The notes below the pieces were generated by a model that ran no database searches, was not told where the DNA came from, and saw nothing but the letters and a program-made list of their open reading frames with translations. From assembly GCA_900104855.1 (NCBI GenBank), contig FNSS01000001.1, forward strand, positions 434,001 to 498,000: a stretch of 64,000 bases of DNA, given 5' to 3'. How positions within the stretch are numbered: position 1 is the first letter of the stretch; each line of letters opens with the position of its first letter. This DNA is from Rhizobiales bacterium GAS188. Lineage in GTDB: Bacteria; Pseudomonadota; Alphaproteobacteria; Rhizobiales; Beijerinckiaceae. A program made the position numbers and the translations under genes. Below are positions 16,292 through 24,916 of the stretch, in pieces.

Positions 16292-16440
16292 GCGTGGATG
16301 GCCGGGCCAAGCCCGGCCAAGACGTGGATGTGCCCATTCGCCTGCGCAAAATGGCCACCGGATCTTGATGACGCTCGCCATCGCAACTGCGTCTTGGCCG
16401 GGCCGATTCTTTGCCGAAGATTTGGCCCGGCCATCCACGC
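16292..16440. repeat. 149-bp MITE-like repeat, copy 2
   Basis: It has the same 19-base terminal inverted repeats and the same length as the copy at 6244-6392; the flanking GCGGA on the left and CTATGCTAC on the right are also shared. It occupies the middle of the 497-base gap between adhesin 2 and the proline-rich protein; the remainder shows no gene. Confidence 0.85.
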
Positions 16441-16623
16441 CTATGCTACGAGTGGACACGACTTATCCTTCAATGACAGTTGGCAATACCATTCGGCCGG
16501 CACACTGCAGGAATGCGCAGTCTCACTCGACTGGCGCCTTTGCCGCTGCGTGACGGCTCCTCGTTCCGGCTCTAAGCTGTAGTCTGATTCCGCCGGAGCT
16601 GCCGGCGCCGACCGGAGGAGCCG

Positions 16624-17451
16624 ATGCGATCACGACCGATCAGGGCGGCCGCGAGCCTCGCTCTTCTCATCGCCTGCGGCGCGGGGCTGGCATATTCGAG
16701 CCGGGTTGCGGCAACGGCTGAAGAGAATCTCGGCGACAATATCGGGGAGAACCTGATCTTGGCCCAAGCCGACGGCAATCAGCAAGCCGGCTCACCTGCA
16801 GGCTCCGGCAAACCCGCGCCCAAAGCGGCTCCAAAGCGACCGGCGCCAGCTCCCGCCGCACCACCCGCGCCGCAAGCCCAGGGGCAGCAGGCCCCGGCTG
16901 CCCCTGGCGCGCCGGCTCCCCCAACGCCCCCTGCGGGCGGCACGCCCGCAGCCGGCGGCGGAGCTCCGCAGCCTCCGGCGCCGGCACCACAGGCACCGCC
17001 CCCGCAGGGCACCAATGCGACCGGGGAATTGCAGCCGGTGATCCACGCCCAGAACGCCAAGATCACGACCTGCATGGACAACATCCTGGCCCAGTCGGCG
17101 AGCGTCATCGACTCGGCGCATACGGCGATCTCGACCTGGGTCACGGCGGCACCAAACGACAATGTCTTCCAGACCATCATCGGCCTGAGCTACCCGAACA
17201 AGGGGGCGCCCAATGCGGCGGCCCTGATCTTCGCGGCCCCGCTCGGCGCCAACAGGTGCCAAGGCCAGACCGTGCAGATCTATCCGACCGCGCAGCCTTG
17301 CAGCGCCGTCCAGGCGAGCCTCATCAAGGAGGGCCATACGGTCGGCATGCTGCAGGCATTGCCGGTGGTCGAGACGAAGGGCGGCATACGCGACATCCTC
17401 CTGCCGACCGCGGGCGGCGGCTGCGTCATCGTCGCGGTCGCGATCAGGTGA
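16624..17451 (+). CDS. Proline/alanine-rich exported protein of unknown function
   Basis: GGAGGAG ends 4 bases before the ATG. The 275-residue protein starts with a signal-like segment (RAAASLALLIACGAGLAYS), a low-complexity Pro/Ala/Gly stretch (about residues 55-130) and then a roughly 140-residue compact domain with three Cys near its ends (TTCMDNILAQ, GANRCQGQ, QPCSAVQ) plus GGGCVIVAV at the C-terminus. I recognise no family. The layout suggests a periplasmic or surface protein on a flexible Pro-rich linker. It lies downstream of the adhesins on the same strand but 497 bases away, with a repeat between. Confidence 0.75.
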   Translation: MRSRPIRAAASLALLIACGAGLAYSSRVAATAEENLGDNIGENLILAQADGNQQAGSPAGSGKPAPKAAPKRPAPAPAAPPAPQAQGQQAPAAPGAPAPPTPPAGGTPAAGGGAPQPPAPAPQAPPPQGTNATGELQPVIHAQNAKITTCMDNILAQSASVIDSAHTAISTWVTAAPNDNVFQTIIGLSYPNKGAPNAAALIFAAPLGANRCQGQTVQIYPTAQPCSAVQASLIKEGHTVGMLQALPVVETKGGIRDILLPTAGGGCVIVAVAIR

Positions 17452-17623
17452 GACTCACCCAATTCTGGGCCCTGACCTAGAGGCGATGTCCGAATTTCAA
17501 GCAGCAGTTGCGACAAAACGCCGCGCACCGCCTTGAGATCATGGCCTTTTTGCACCTGCATGGCGCTTGTCCCGGCATGGCGGTTGCTGCGGGTGCGGTG
17601 ACGATTCGGCCATGCCCGCGCTC

Positions 17624-17860
17624 TTACGGCTCGTCTTGATCAGGCATGAGGAGTCCGACGAGCTCCGCTACTCTTCCATTCGGCAATAGGCGACCCTCGC
17701 CGATCAACGCCTCATCGGCATTCACCCACGCCCATGCCTCTACGAGCTCCTCAGGCGTCGCATCGGTCGCGACGACGCCGCTCGCTCGACCAAAGGTGGA
17801 GGTAATCCCCTTGAAACCGTTCAATCTCAAGACTAAATCATTGTTTACCGACCGCCTCAT
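17624..17860 (-). CDS. Possible small hypothetical protein
   Basis: An open frame from ATG 17860 encodes 78 residues (DLVLRLNGFKGITSTFGR, DATPEELVEAWAWVNADEAL). The composition is protein-like and acidic, but there is no clear ribosome site and no family is recognised. It is antisense to nothing else and fills part of the 17452-18109 gap. It may not be a real gene. Confidence 0.3.
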   Translation of the reverse strand: MRRSVNNDLVLRLNGFKGITSTFGRASGVVATDATPEELVEAWAWVNADEALIGEGRLLPNGRVAELVGLLMPDQDEP

Positions 17861-18109
17861 GTCCGGCGTCGGCAAGTCCAAGGGGCGCCGGCTCTTTGGC
17901 GCCTCTTCGTAACCATGTTGCTCAATGGAGGATCTTCTACCGGCAGGACGGTGCTTGGGCGAATTCGACGATCCGCCACCATCCGAAGACTTCTCTGTAT
18001 TGCGCCTGTCGGAGGTCGGGCCGTCAGCCATGGCATCGTGGCCGGCTTCCCAACGGACGTCCCACTTGGGATGCCGATCGACGGCAAACCGCAATGGATG
18101 GAGGACAAC

Positions 18110-18478
18110 ATGTCTCAGATCATGACGCGCGATACCAAGGAATCGGCGATCGACGTCATCAACGCCGTGCTGGGCGTCGGCTTGGCGCTCTCACCTTGGG
18201 CCTTCGGCTTCACGCACGAGGCGGCCGCTGCCTGGAACGCCTGGCTGGTGGGCGCAATCATCGCCCTCATCGCCATCGGCGCTCTCGTGGCATTCGCCGA
18301 ATGGGAGGAATGGGCAAATCTCATCCTCGGCGCCTGGGCGATCCTCGCCCCCTTCATGCTCGGCTTCGGCGGGATGGCCTCTGCGGCCCGCACACATATC
18401 GTGGTCGGCCTGATCGTCGCCGTGCTTGCTGCGGTGGAGCTGTGGTGGGTTCACCATCGGCCTCTTTCGACAGCATAA
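18110..18478 (+). CDS. SPW-repeat membrane protein
   Basis: The ATG at 18110 follows GGAGG with a 5-base spacer and gives 122 residues. Two SPW-type repeats are visible: GLALSPWAFGF near residue 28 and WAILAPFMLGF near residue 78. Each is part of a pair of membrane helices, for about four helices in all (second: LVGAIIALIAIGALVAF; last: IVVGLIVAVLAAVELWWV). The family is a small integral inner-membrane protein of unknown role. An in-frame extension back to 17915 lacks family features. Confidence 0.87.
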   Translation: MSQIMTRDTKESAIDVINAVLGVGLALSPWAFGFTHEAAAAWNAWLVGAIIALIAIGALVAFAEWEEWANLILGAWAILAPFMLGFGGMASAARTHIVVGLIVAVLAAVELWWVHHRPLSTA

Positions 18479-18555
18479 GGCTACCGGTACCGGCGGCAGC
18501 CTCGGCGTGACGCAGGCGCTGCCGCCGACAATTGGGGCTTGTTGGGCGTTGAAAC

Positions 18556-18731
18556 GCCCCCCACCCGTACCCTCCCCATCACTTCGTTGCCACCCGTGGG
18601 GGGAGGGATGCGACCAGCGCTGATCGCCTCTCCCTCTCCGCCACGAAGCCGGCTGGAAGCCGGCGGTCCAAGGGGGACTGGACCGCCGGCTTCCAGCCGG
18701 CTTCGTGGCAGGGAGGGTACGGGTGGGGGGC
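18556..18731. repeat. Nested perfect inverted repeats (176 bp)
   Basis: Outer arms of 21 identical bases lie at 18556-18576 and 18711-18731 (core CCCACCCGTACCCTCCC). Inside, arms of 31 bases at 18640-18670 and 18679-18709 pair perfectly around an 8-base loop (core GAAGCCGGCTGGAAGCCGG). The inner palindrome is related to the imperfect one at 9202-9285. It lies between the SPW gene and the aminotransferase gene. Confidence 0.9.
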
Positions 18732-18892
18732 TCTTTTGGCCAAATGCGATTCCATTATTCCGCACGAAATCTTAGCGTGTCCGCCCTCCCCTCCCCCGCA
18801 AGAATCTGCCCTGCCCGCAAGAGCCGCCGCCCAATTCAAGGATCGCTTTTCCTGCTGCGTCCTTTTATCCTGCGCCGAAATGCGGTTTCACG

Positions 18893-20176
18893 ATGGATCG
18901 CTCGATCAGGCAAAGGATAGAGACGGTGGCAGCGGTTGAGAAGAATTCGGGCCCATCCCATTCGGCAAGGGGCAACAACGCCTTCGACCTGACGCAGGCG
19001 GCCCTGCAGTCGCGCGGCAACGCCAAATGGAACAGCTATGGCGCCGATGTCCTGCCGGCTTTCGTCGCCGAGATGGATTTCGCAGTCGCCGATCCCATCC
19101 AGCAAGCCATCATGCGGGCCGTGGGCAAGGGGGATTACGGCTATCCGCAATATAAGGGGGCGAAGGCCGAGCTCGCCGTCGCCGAAGCCTTCGTGACCCG
19201 CATGGAGGCGCGCTTCGGCTGGAAGACGCAAGCTTCGCTCGTGCAGGTGGTGGCCGATCTCGTGCAAGCGACCTTCGCCTCGATCCTCGCCTTCTCCGAG
19301 CCCGGCGACGGCGTCATCCTGCAAATGCCGGCCTACCCGCCCTTTCGCGAATCGGTCGCCTCGACCGAGCGGCGCCTGATCCCTTTGAGCATGCGCGACG
19401 ACGGCGAAAGATATGTGTTCGATCTCGCCGAGCTCGAAGGTCGCCTCGACGCCAGGACGCGCATCCTCATCCTGTGCAATCCGCAGAACCCCACGGGGCG
19501 CGTATTTACCCGCGACGAGCTGATGGCGCTCGCGGAGCTCGCCATCGCGCGCGACCTCATCGTGATCTCCGACGAGATCCACTCCGACCTGATCTATGGC
19601 GGGCGCCGGCACATCCCCTTCGCCTCGCTCAGCCCGGGGATCGCGGGCAGGACCATCACAATCACCTCGGCGACCAAGAGCTTCAACATCCCCGGGCTGC
19701 GCTGCGGGGTCATGCATTTCGGCACGGCGGAGCTGCGTCAGCGCTTCGCCAAACGCATCCCCTCGCGCCTGCTCGGTTCCGGCAATGGGCTCGGCATCGA
19801 TGCCACGGTCGCGGCCTGGACGCAGAGCGATGCCTGGCTCGACGAGGTGCTCGTGCATCTCGAAGCGGCGCGTGACCGGGTGATCGAGGTGATCCGTTCC
19901 GAGCTGCCGCAGATCCGCTGCCATGCGCCCGAGGGCACCTATCTCGCCTGGCTCGATTTCCGCGAGCTTCGGCTCAACATGCCGGCCTTCCAGTTCTTCC
20001 ATGACCGGGCGGGCGTGGCGCTGAGCGCGGGAGAAAATTTCGACCCGGCCTGCGCTCAATATGGGCGCTTGAACTTCGCGACCTCGATGCCGATCCTCGA
20101 GCGCATCCTCGAGCGCCTGGTCGCGGCGGCGAGGCCCTCTGCGACGCTCACGGCTCGGACGAGTGCCACGGCCTAG
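18893..20176 (+). CDS. MalY/PatB-type PLP-dependent C-S lyase / aminotransferase
   Basis: This 427-residue protein belongs to fold-type I aminotransferases, MalY/PatB branch: YGADVLPAFVAEMDFAVADP, GYPQYKG, ILCNPQNPTGRVF (substrate and cofactor Asn), VISDEIHSDLIY (Asp), ITSATKSFNIPGLRCG with the PLP lysine, and a C-terminal Arg region. PatB-type enzymes cleave cystathionine-like C-S bonds to pyruvate, ammonia and a thiol in the cytoplasm. The ATG at 18893 is used; a GTG at 18926 with AGGATAGAGA upstream is a possible alternative. A MarR regulator gene follows 27 bases downstream. Confidence 0.9.
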   Translation: MDRSIRQRIETVAAVEKNSGPSHSARGNNAFDLTQAALQSRGNAKWNSYGADVLPAFVAEMDFAVADPIQQAIMRAVGKGDYGYPQYKGAKAELAVAEAFVTRMEARFGWKTQASLVQVVADLVQATFASILAFSEPGDGVILQMPAYPPFRESVASTERRLIPLSMRDDGERYVFDLAELEGRLDARTRILILCNPQNPTGRVFTRDELMALAELAIARDLIVISDEIHSDLIYGGRRHIPFASLSPGIAGRTITITSATKSFNIPGLRCGVMHFGTAELRQRFAKRIPSRLLGSGNGLGIDATVAAWTQSDAWLDEVLVHLEAARDRVIEVIRSELPQIRCHAPEGTYLAWLDFRELRLNMPAFQFFHDRAGVALSAGENFDPACAQYGRLNFATSMPILERILERLVAAARPSATLTARTSATA

Positions 20177-20203
20177 AGGAGAACGAAAACCGGGGCCCCG
20201 ACC

Positions 20204-20689
20204 TTGCGCGCTTCCCTCGAAGGCCTGCATCGGCGGCCCGGATTCATGATCAGGCGGGCGCATCAGATCGCCGTCTCGGTTTTCATCGAGGAGACGGCCG
20301 AGCTCGGCATCACCACCACCCAATATGGCATCCTCTACGCGCTGGCGCGCCGGCCCGACATCGACCAGATCTCGGTCGCGCGCCTGCTCGGGCTCGATCG
20401 GTCCACCACCGGAATGGTGCTCAAGACGCTCGAGGATGGCGGCCTGGTGCGTCGCGTCGTGGACAAGGCCGACCGGCGCAAGCGCAGCCTCGAGCTCTCG
20501 GCCGCCGGGCATGATCTGCTGGGCAAGCTGAAGACGCCGGCGAGCCGGGCGGTCGAGCGCCTGCTCGCCCCGCTCGACCCCGAGGAGCGCGCAGTCTTCC
20601 TGCGCCTGCTCGACAAGCTGACCCACGCCTTCAACGCGACCTCACGCGTGCCTCTGCTCGACGAGCGCGTGGCGGGCGAGGTCGATTAG
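20204..20689 (+). CDS. MarR-family transcriptional regulator
   Basis: A TTG start at 20204 gives 161 residues including the family N-terminal helix (RPGFMIRRAHQIAVSVF); the first ATG (20246) would cut into it. The winged helix includes TTTQYGILYALA, ISVARLLGLDRSTTGMVLKT and the wing DKADRRKRSLELSAAG. These dimeric cytoplasmic repressors usually answer to small aromatic ligands. It follows the C-S lyase gene by 27 bases on the same strand, so they are probably co-transcribed and the regulator may control that gene. Confidence 0.88.
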   Translation: MRASLEGLHRRPGFMIRRAHQIAVSVFIEETAELGITTTQYGILYALARRPDIDQISVARLLGLDRSTTGMVLKTLEDGGLVRRVVDKADRRKRSLELSAAGHDLLGKLKTPASRAVERLLAPLDPEERAVFLRLLDKLTHAFNATSRVPLLDERVAGEVD

Positions 20690-20698
20690 CGCTCAGGG

Positions 20699-21706
20699 CT
20701 ACGCCGCGTTGTCGATCTCGACGCGATTTCTTCCCGCGACCTTCGCTTCATAGAGCTTCGCGTCGGCGCGCCGCAGCAGAGTTTGCGCGCCTTCGTTGCG
20801 GCGCAGCTGCGCGACGCCGAAGGAGGCGGTGACCTCGCCGATGCGCTGACCGGTGGCGCTCAGCATCCACTGCTTGGCCGCGAGCTGGCGGCGAATCTGA
20901 TCGACGATGTGCGTCGCGTCGGGAAGCGCGGTACAGGGAAAAATGATCGCGAATTCCTCGCCGCCATAGCGTGCAGCCGTGTCGCGGCCTTCGACATTCT
21001 TCGAGAGGAGCTCGCCAAACATCTTGAGCACCTTGTCGCCGACCTGGTGGCCGAACCTGTCGTTGATTTTCTTGAATTCGTCGATATCCCCAAGTGCGAG
21101 GCATAGATCGGCGTTGTCCGCATGCGCCTCGGCGATTTCCTTCGTCAGGTTGATATCGAAGAAGCGCCGGTTGCCGAGCATCGTCAGCGGATCGCGCATG
21201 CTGATTTCATTGGCTTCGGCCAAATTGGAACGCAGCGCAGCCACCTGCGAACGCGAGGCCTCGAGGCCCTCGGAGAGATCGTTGAGCTTGGCGCGCATCT
21301 TGCTGTTCTCATCGATCAGCAATGCGACAACAGAGCGAACCTGGTCGGGCCTGACGATCGACGACAAATCCCGATTGGCACTCTCGAGCGAATCCGAATA
21401 TTCCGAATTCGCCTCGAGATGCGCCTGGATGAGTTTGGCGATGACTGCCAGCGCGCCGGCAAATTGCTGTTCGGCGGGATCGACCCTTTCGGGGGACAGG
21501 CTGCCGCCGGCGAGCGCGCTCTCGAAAGCCGGTGCGGGCGTCTCGATCTCGTCAAGGCAGACGCCGATCACGCCCAACGCGATGAGCCCGAAGACACATG
21601 CCATGGCGACGGGATTCTGGCTCGTCTGCATGGCGCCGACCGCGCCCAGGATCGCGGTCACCAATACGACCGCGCCTTGCAAAGCCCGTTTGACACGACG
21701 TCGCAT
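20699..21706 (-). CDS. Membrane-anchored diguanylate cyclase (GGDEF)
   Basis: This 335-residue protein has two N-terminal membrane helices (about 10-30 and 32-50), a helical linker with coiled-coil character (about 75-165), then a GGDEF domain: DPLTMLGNRRFFD, ALGDIDEFKKINDRFGHQVG and the active-site loop ARYGGEEFAIIFP. It should make cyclic di-GMP from two GTP at the inner membrane. The inhibitory I-site RxxD before the loop is absent (sequence NVEGRDTA), so product feedback may be weak. Nothing suggests a partner phosphodiesterase. It converges with the MarR gene. Confidence 0.92.
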   Translation of the reverse strand: MRRRVKRALQGAVVLVTAILGAVGAMQTSQNPVAMACVFGLIALGVIGVCLDEIETPAPAFESALAGGSLSPERVDPAEQQFAGALAVIAKLIQAHLEANSEYSDSLESANRDLSSIVRPDQVRSVVALLIDENSKMRAKLNDLSEGLEASRSQVAALRSNLAEANEISMRDPLTMLGNRRFFDINLTKEIAEAHADNADLCLALGDIDEFKKINDRFGHQVGDKVLKMFGELLSKNVEGRDTAARYGGEEFAIIFPCTALPDATHIVDQIRRQLAAKQWMLSATGQRIGEVTASFGVAQLRRNEGAQTLLRRADAKLYEAKVAGRNRVEIDNAA

Positions 21707-22228
21707 GGCGGATCAGTCACCGAAACAATCAGGATAGCGAGACTCCAGGAAGCGTCGAGCGAACACTCCCCCGCCGAGTGACCGAGAGAGATGGCGAATA
21801 TCAATTCTCCCGACCCTTGACATGCGTTTGCGCCCTGCGGCCGCGCCGCCACCTGCCCGCAGTGGCGTCGGCGGGCTCATTCGAGCACCCCTGGCAACCA
21901 TCATCCGCACCAGCTCCCCACCACGCATCATCGCCCGCAATGGCACCGGCCGCGACCATTGCGGCCCAAAGGCCTCGTGCCAACGCATGTCGTCCCCAGA
22001 CACTACTTACAACGGAACGGTAAACAATTTGACTGCATTCGCGGCTAAGCCTTTCGTCGGCTAAGACGTTCCTTTGGCGAGGCGCATGGTGGTCGGCTCG
22101 ACCGCTGATGTCCGGCACGCCGCGCGGCGACACCTCAACGACAATTGAGTGTCCAAGGGCGCGCATTCGTGGAACACTCGACCGAACGACAATAATAAGC
22201 CGCAAGACGCGCCAAAGGGGAGGCCAGG
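21707..22228. other. Divergent intergenic region without a recognised gene
   Basis: This 522-base gap separates the diguanylate cyclase and the MFS transporter. Open frames here have no family-like sequence or ribosome site. It must hold both promoters; no convincing -35/-10 pair was found. Confidence 0.5.
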
Positions 22229-23515
22229 ATGCGGAGCTATTTCAAGCCCACCAATATGGTGCTGCTGCTTTTGTGCCTGATGTATTTCATCACCTACATG
22301 GACCGCTTGAACATCAGCACGGCAGGAAGCGCCATCCAGAAGGAGATGGGCTTCAACAACACCGAGCTCGGCCTCATCTTCTCGGCCTTCGCCTATCCCT
22401 ATCTCGTCTTCCAGATCGTGGGCGGCTGGGTGGGCGATCGTTTCGGCCCCCGCCGCACCTTGTTTGCCTGCGGCGCGATCTGGGCCGTGGCGACCATCCT
22501 GACCGGCTTCGCGGGCGGCTTCATCAGCCTGTTCCTGGCACGCGTCCTGCTCGGCTTCGGCGAAGGCGCGACCTTCCCGACCGCGACGCGCGCCATGCAA
22601 TACTGGATCGCGCCCGGCAAGCGCGGCTTCGCGCAAGGCCTGACACACGCCTTCTCGCGCCTCGGCAATTCCGCAACGCCGGTCGTGGTCGCAGCCCTGA
22701 TGGCGGCGACGAGCTGGCGCGGCGCCTTCTATCTGCTCGGCAGTGTCTGCTTCGTCTGGGTGATCGTCTGGTATTGGTATTTCCGCGACGACCCGAGGGA
22801 GCATCCCGGCATCACCGCAGAGGAGCTCGCGACGCTGCCGCCGCGCCAGTTGGGTGCCCAGCCCCCCGTCCCTTTCGCGCCGTTGCTGCGGCGCATCTGG
22901 CCGGTGACGCTGACCTATTTCTGTTATGGCTGGTGCCTCTGGCTCTATCTCAGCTGGCTGCCACTGTTCTTCAAGAACAATTACAGCCTCGATATCCAGA
23001 AATCGGCGATCTACTCTTCGGGCGTGTTCCTGGCGGGCGTCATCGGCGACACGCTGGGTGGGATAATCTCCGACCATGTCTTGCGGCGTACCGGCAATGT
23101 GCGCCTGGCACGGTTGAGCATCATCTGCCTCGGCTTCGGCGGCGCCTTCCCGTCGCTATTCCCGATGATCTACACCCATGACCTGACGAGCGTCGCCCTC
23201 TGCCTCTCGGGCGGCTTCTTCTTCGCCGAACTGGTCATCGGGCCGATCTGGTCGATCCCGATGGACATCGCGCCGAAATTCTCCGGCACGGCCGCGGGCA
23301 TGATGAATACCGGCTCGGCCTTCGCCGGCATCGTCTCGCCGATCGTCGCAGGCTACGTCATCGACGTCACCGGCAACTGGATATTGCCCTTCATCATGAC
23401 GCTGGCGCTCTTGGCGCTCGGCGGGATCTGCGCCTTCGCGATGCACCCGGAAATCCCCTTCGACGAGGAGCATGCCCGCGGGCGGGCCGAAAGTGCACCG
23501 GCCGTGGTGAGGTAA
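22229..23515 (+). CDS. MFS transporter, anion:cation symporter type
   Basis: This 428-residue, 12-helix major facilitator starts NMVLLLLCLMYFITYMDR, with the D-R/N motif of the anion:cation symporter group, and carries GGWVGDRFGPRRT (motif A, loop 2-3). ARVLLGFGEGATFPTATRAM is typical of the same group. These carriers import organic anions such as hexuronates, phthalate or tartrate with protons across the inner membrane. AGGGGAGG upstream is a good ribosome site. It stands alone, so its substrate cannot be inferred. Confidence 0.9.
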   Translation: MRSYFKPTNMVLLLLCLMYFITYMDRLNISTAGSAIQKEMGFNNTELGLIFSAFAYPYLVFQIVGGWVGDRFGPRRTLFACGAIWAVATILTGFAGGFISLFLARVLLGFGEGATFPTATRAMQYWIAPGKRGFAQGLTHAFSRLGNSATPVVVAALMAATSWRGAFYLLGSVCFVWVIVWYWYFRDDPREHPGITAEELATLPPRQLGAQPPVPFAPLLRRIWPVTLTYFCYGWCLWLYLSWLPLFFKNNYSLDIQKSAIYSSGVFLAGVIGDTLGGIISDHVLRRTGNVRLARLSIICLGFGGAFPSLFPMIYTHDLTSVALCLSGGFFFAELVIGPIWSIPMDIAPKFSGTAAGMMNTGSAFAGIVSPIVAGYVIDVTGNWILPFIMTLALLALGGICAFAMHPEIPFDEEHARGRAESAPAVVR

Positions 23516-23587
23516 GGCGCCCTCTGCGCCGCAGCATCACCCGAAGCGCCGCCGGAAGCGGATCGGGCCGGACATAGCGCGCGAGTG

Positions 23588-23872
23588 CTAATCGGACCGC
23601 TCGCTCGTCGGATCGATCATCTTGCGAACTTCCGTGATCTTCGTCGCCGGAAAGCCGCTGATCTCCGCATGCTTGCGGATCAGTCCCTCGTCCTTGGCGA
23701 GGTAGACGCAGAACGTCTTGTTGTCGGCGACATAGCTTTCAAGCCATTGGATATCGGGACCAAGCTCACGCAACACCTGGTTCGATTTCTCGGCTGCCCC
23801 TCGCAACTGTTCGCGTTCGAACGTGCCAACCTTCGGGATATCTCGCTCAATGATGAACTTGCGTAGAGCCAT
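23588..23872 (-). CDS. DUF4242 (SCO4226-like nickel-binding) family protein
   Basis: The ATG at 23872 follows GGAGG with a 5-base spacer and gives 94 residues. MALRKFIIERDIPKVGTFE, QWLESYVADNKTFCVYLA and EGLIRKHAEISGFPATKITE match the small ferredoxin-like DUF4242 family, whose only studied member binds nickel. The role is unknown. It lies 190 bases beyond the last permease gene, on the same strand, and could be the last gene of that operon. Confidence 0.85.
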   Translation of the reverse strand: MALRKFIIERDIPKVGTFEREQLRGAAEKSNQVLRELGPDIQWLESYVADNKTFCVYLAKDEGLIRKHAEISGFPATKITEVRKMIDPTSERSD

Positions 23873-24063
23873 GGCTTCCTCCCTGGTTTGCTCGATGCAA
23901 AACGAAAACCTTGCCCTTTTTCGGGCACTGGTCGGCGCCAGACCACAATCGGCAACGGCAAAACTCCTCACCGAAGAAGGCTCGCCGCATGAGGAAGGGT
24001 CCCGCGGACGGCGCGAAAGCGCACCGGCCGAGTAGGGCAAGGCGCCTCCCGGAAGCTTCGACT

Positions 24064-24822
24064 TTAGCGCCAGCGTAGCAGCCGCTTCTCCGCCAGCGAC
24101 AGGAGCAGGTTGGTCGAGAAGCCGATGACGCCGAGCAGGATCACGCCGGCGAACAGATCGGGCGAACGGAAGGCGCGCGCCGCCAAGAGGATGCGCAAAC
24201 CGAGCCCCTGCTGGCCCGCCAGCATCTCGCCGACGACCGACAAGATCAGCGCCACGGTGAGGCCAAGCCGCATCCCGGCGAGGATGTCGGGGAGCGCATT
24301 CGGAAGGGCGAATTTGGTGATCACCTCGAAGCGGTTGAAACGCAGCATGCGTCCGACCTCGAAGAGCCGCGGCTCGACGGCCGCAAAGCCCTGGACGGTC
24401 GCGAGCAGCATCGGCCACAGCGTGCCGAAGCAGATGACGCCGATGACCATGGTCTGCGACAGGCCGAAAAAGGCGATGGCGACCGGGATCAGGGCCGAGG
24501 CCGGCAGCGGCCGCAGGAATTCGAGGGACGGGCCGAGCAGCTCGCGGGCGAGGCGCGAGACGCCAATGGCCGCACCCAGCGCCACTCCGACCAGCGAGGC
24601 GAGCGCCCAGCCGAGCAGCATGCGCTCGATCGTCGCCAAGGCCTGCATGCCCATGTCGCCCGAGCTCAGGCCAACGACCAGCGCCGCGAAGGTGCGCTCC
24701 GGCGAAGGCAGGAAGACGCGCGAAACCAGACCCTGATCGGTCACGAATTTCCAGACGAGCCCGATCAGCAGGCAGAGAACGAGGCTCGCGGCGAGCCAGG
24801 CGAGGCGTTCAATGCGGCTCAT
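24064..24822 (-). CDS. ABC transporter permease (TauC/SsuC type), second of two
   Basis: This 252-residue protein has about six membrane helices (from LAASLVLCLLIGLVWKFV) and the coupling-helix motif GVALGAAIGVSRL with FLRPLPASALIPVAIAFFG, the taurine/nitrate/sulfonate-type permease pattern. ILSVVGEMLAGQQGLGLRI is a family hallmark. It would form a heterodimer with the permease at 24917 in the inner membrane. It follows that gene in the same operon, separated by a 94-base gap that holds a palindromic repeat. Confidence 0.9.
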   Translation of the reverse strand: MSRIERLAWLAASLVLCLLIGLVWKFVTDQGLVSRVFLPSPERTFAALVVGLSSGDMGMQALATIERMLLGWALASLVGVALGAAIGVSRLARELLGPSLEFLRPLPASALIPVAIAFFGLSQTMVIGVICFGTLWPMLLATVQGFAAVEPRLFEVGRMLRFNRFEVITKFALPNALPDILAGMRLGLTVALILSVVGEMLAGQQGLGLRILLAARAFRSPDLFAGVILLGVIGFSTNLLLSLAEKRLLRWR

Positions 24823-24861
24823 AGACCCTCACGCATATCCGTGCCTGTCGTCTTTGACATC

Positions 24862-24907
24862 GCATCATTTTCTCCGAAAAGCGGAAGACCACTTTTCGGC
24901 ATGATGC
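24862..24907. repeat. Palindromic Rhizobiales-type repeat inside an operon
   Basis: GCATCAT (24862-24868) pairs with ATGATGC (24901-24907), and CCGAAAAG with CTTTTCGG, giving a nested hairpin. The short CATGATGC/AAAAGTGG core resembles a repeat I know to be frequent in Rhizobiales. It sits between the two permease genes and may affect relative expression. Confidence 0.65.
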
Positions 24908-24916
24908 TTAGGCGGC

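Noticed and set aside
18836-20626. A 596-codon minus-strand frame opposite the C-S lyase and MarR genes
   Set aside because: Arg-rich shadow translation; both plus-strand genes have clear family motifs.
21801-22205. A 134-codon minus-strand frame between the cyclase and MFS genes
   Set aside because: Composition is not protein-like and no family or start signal is seen.
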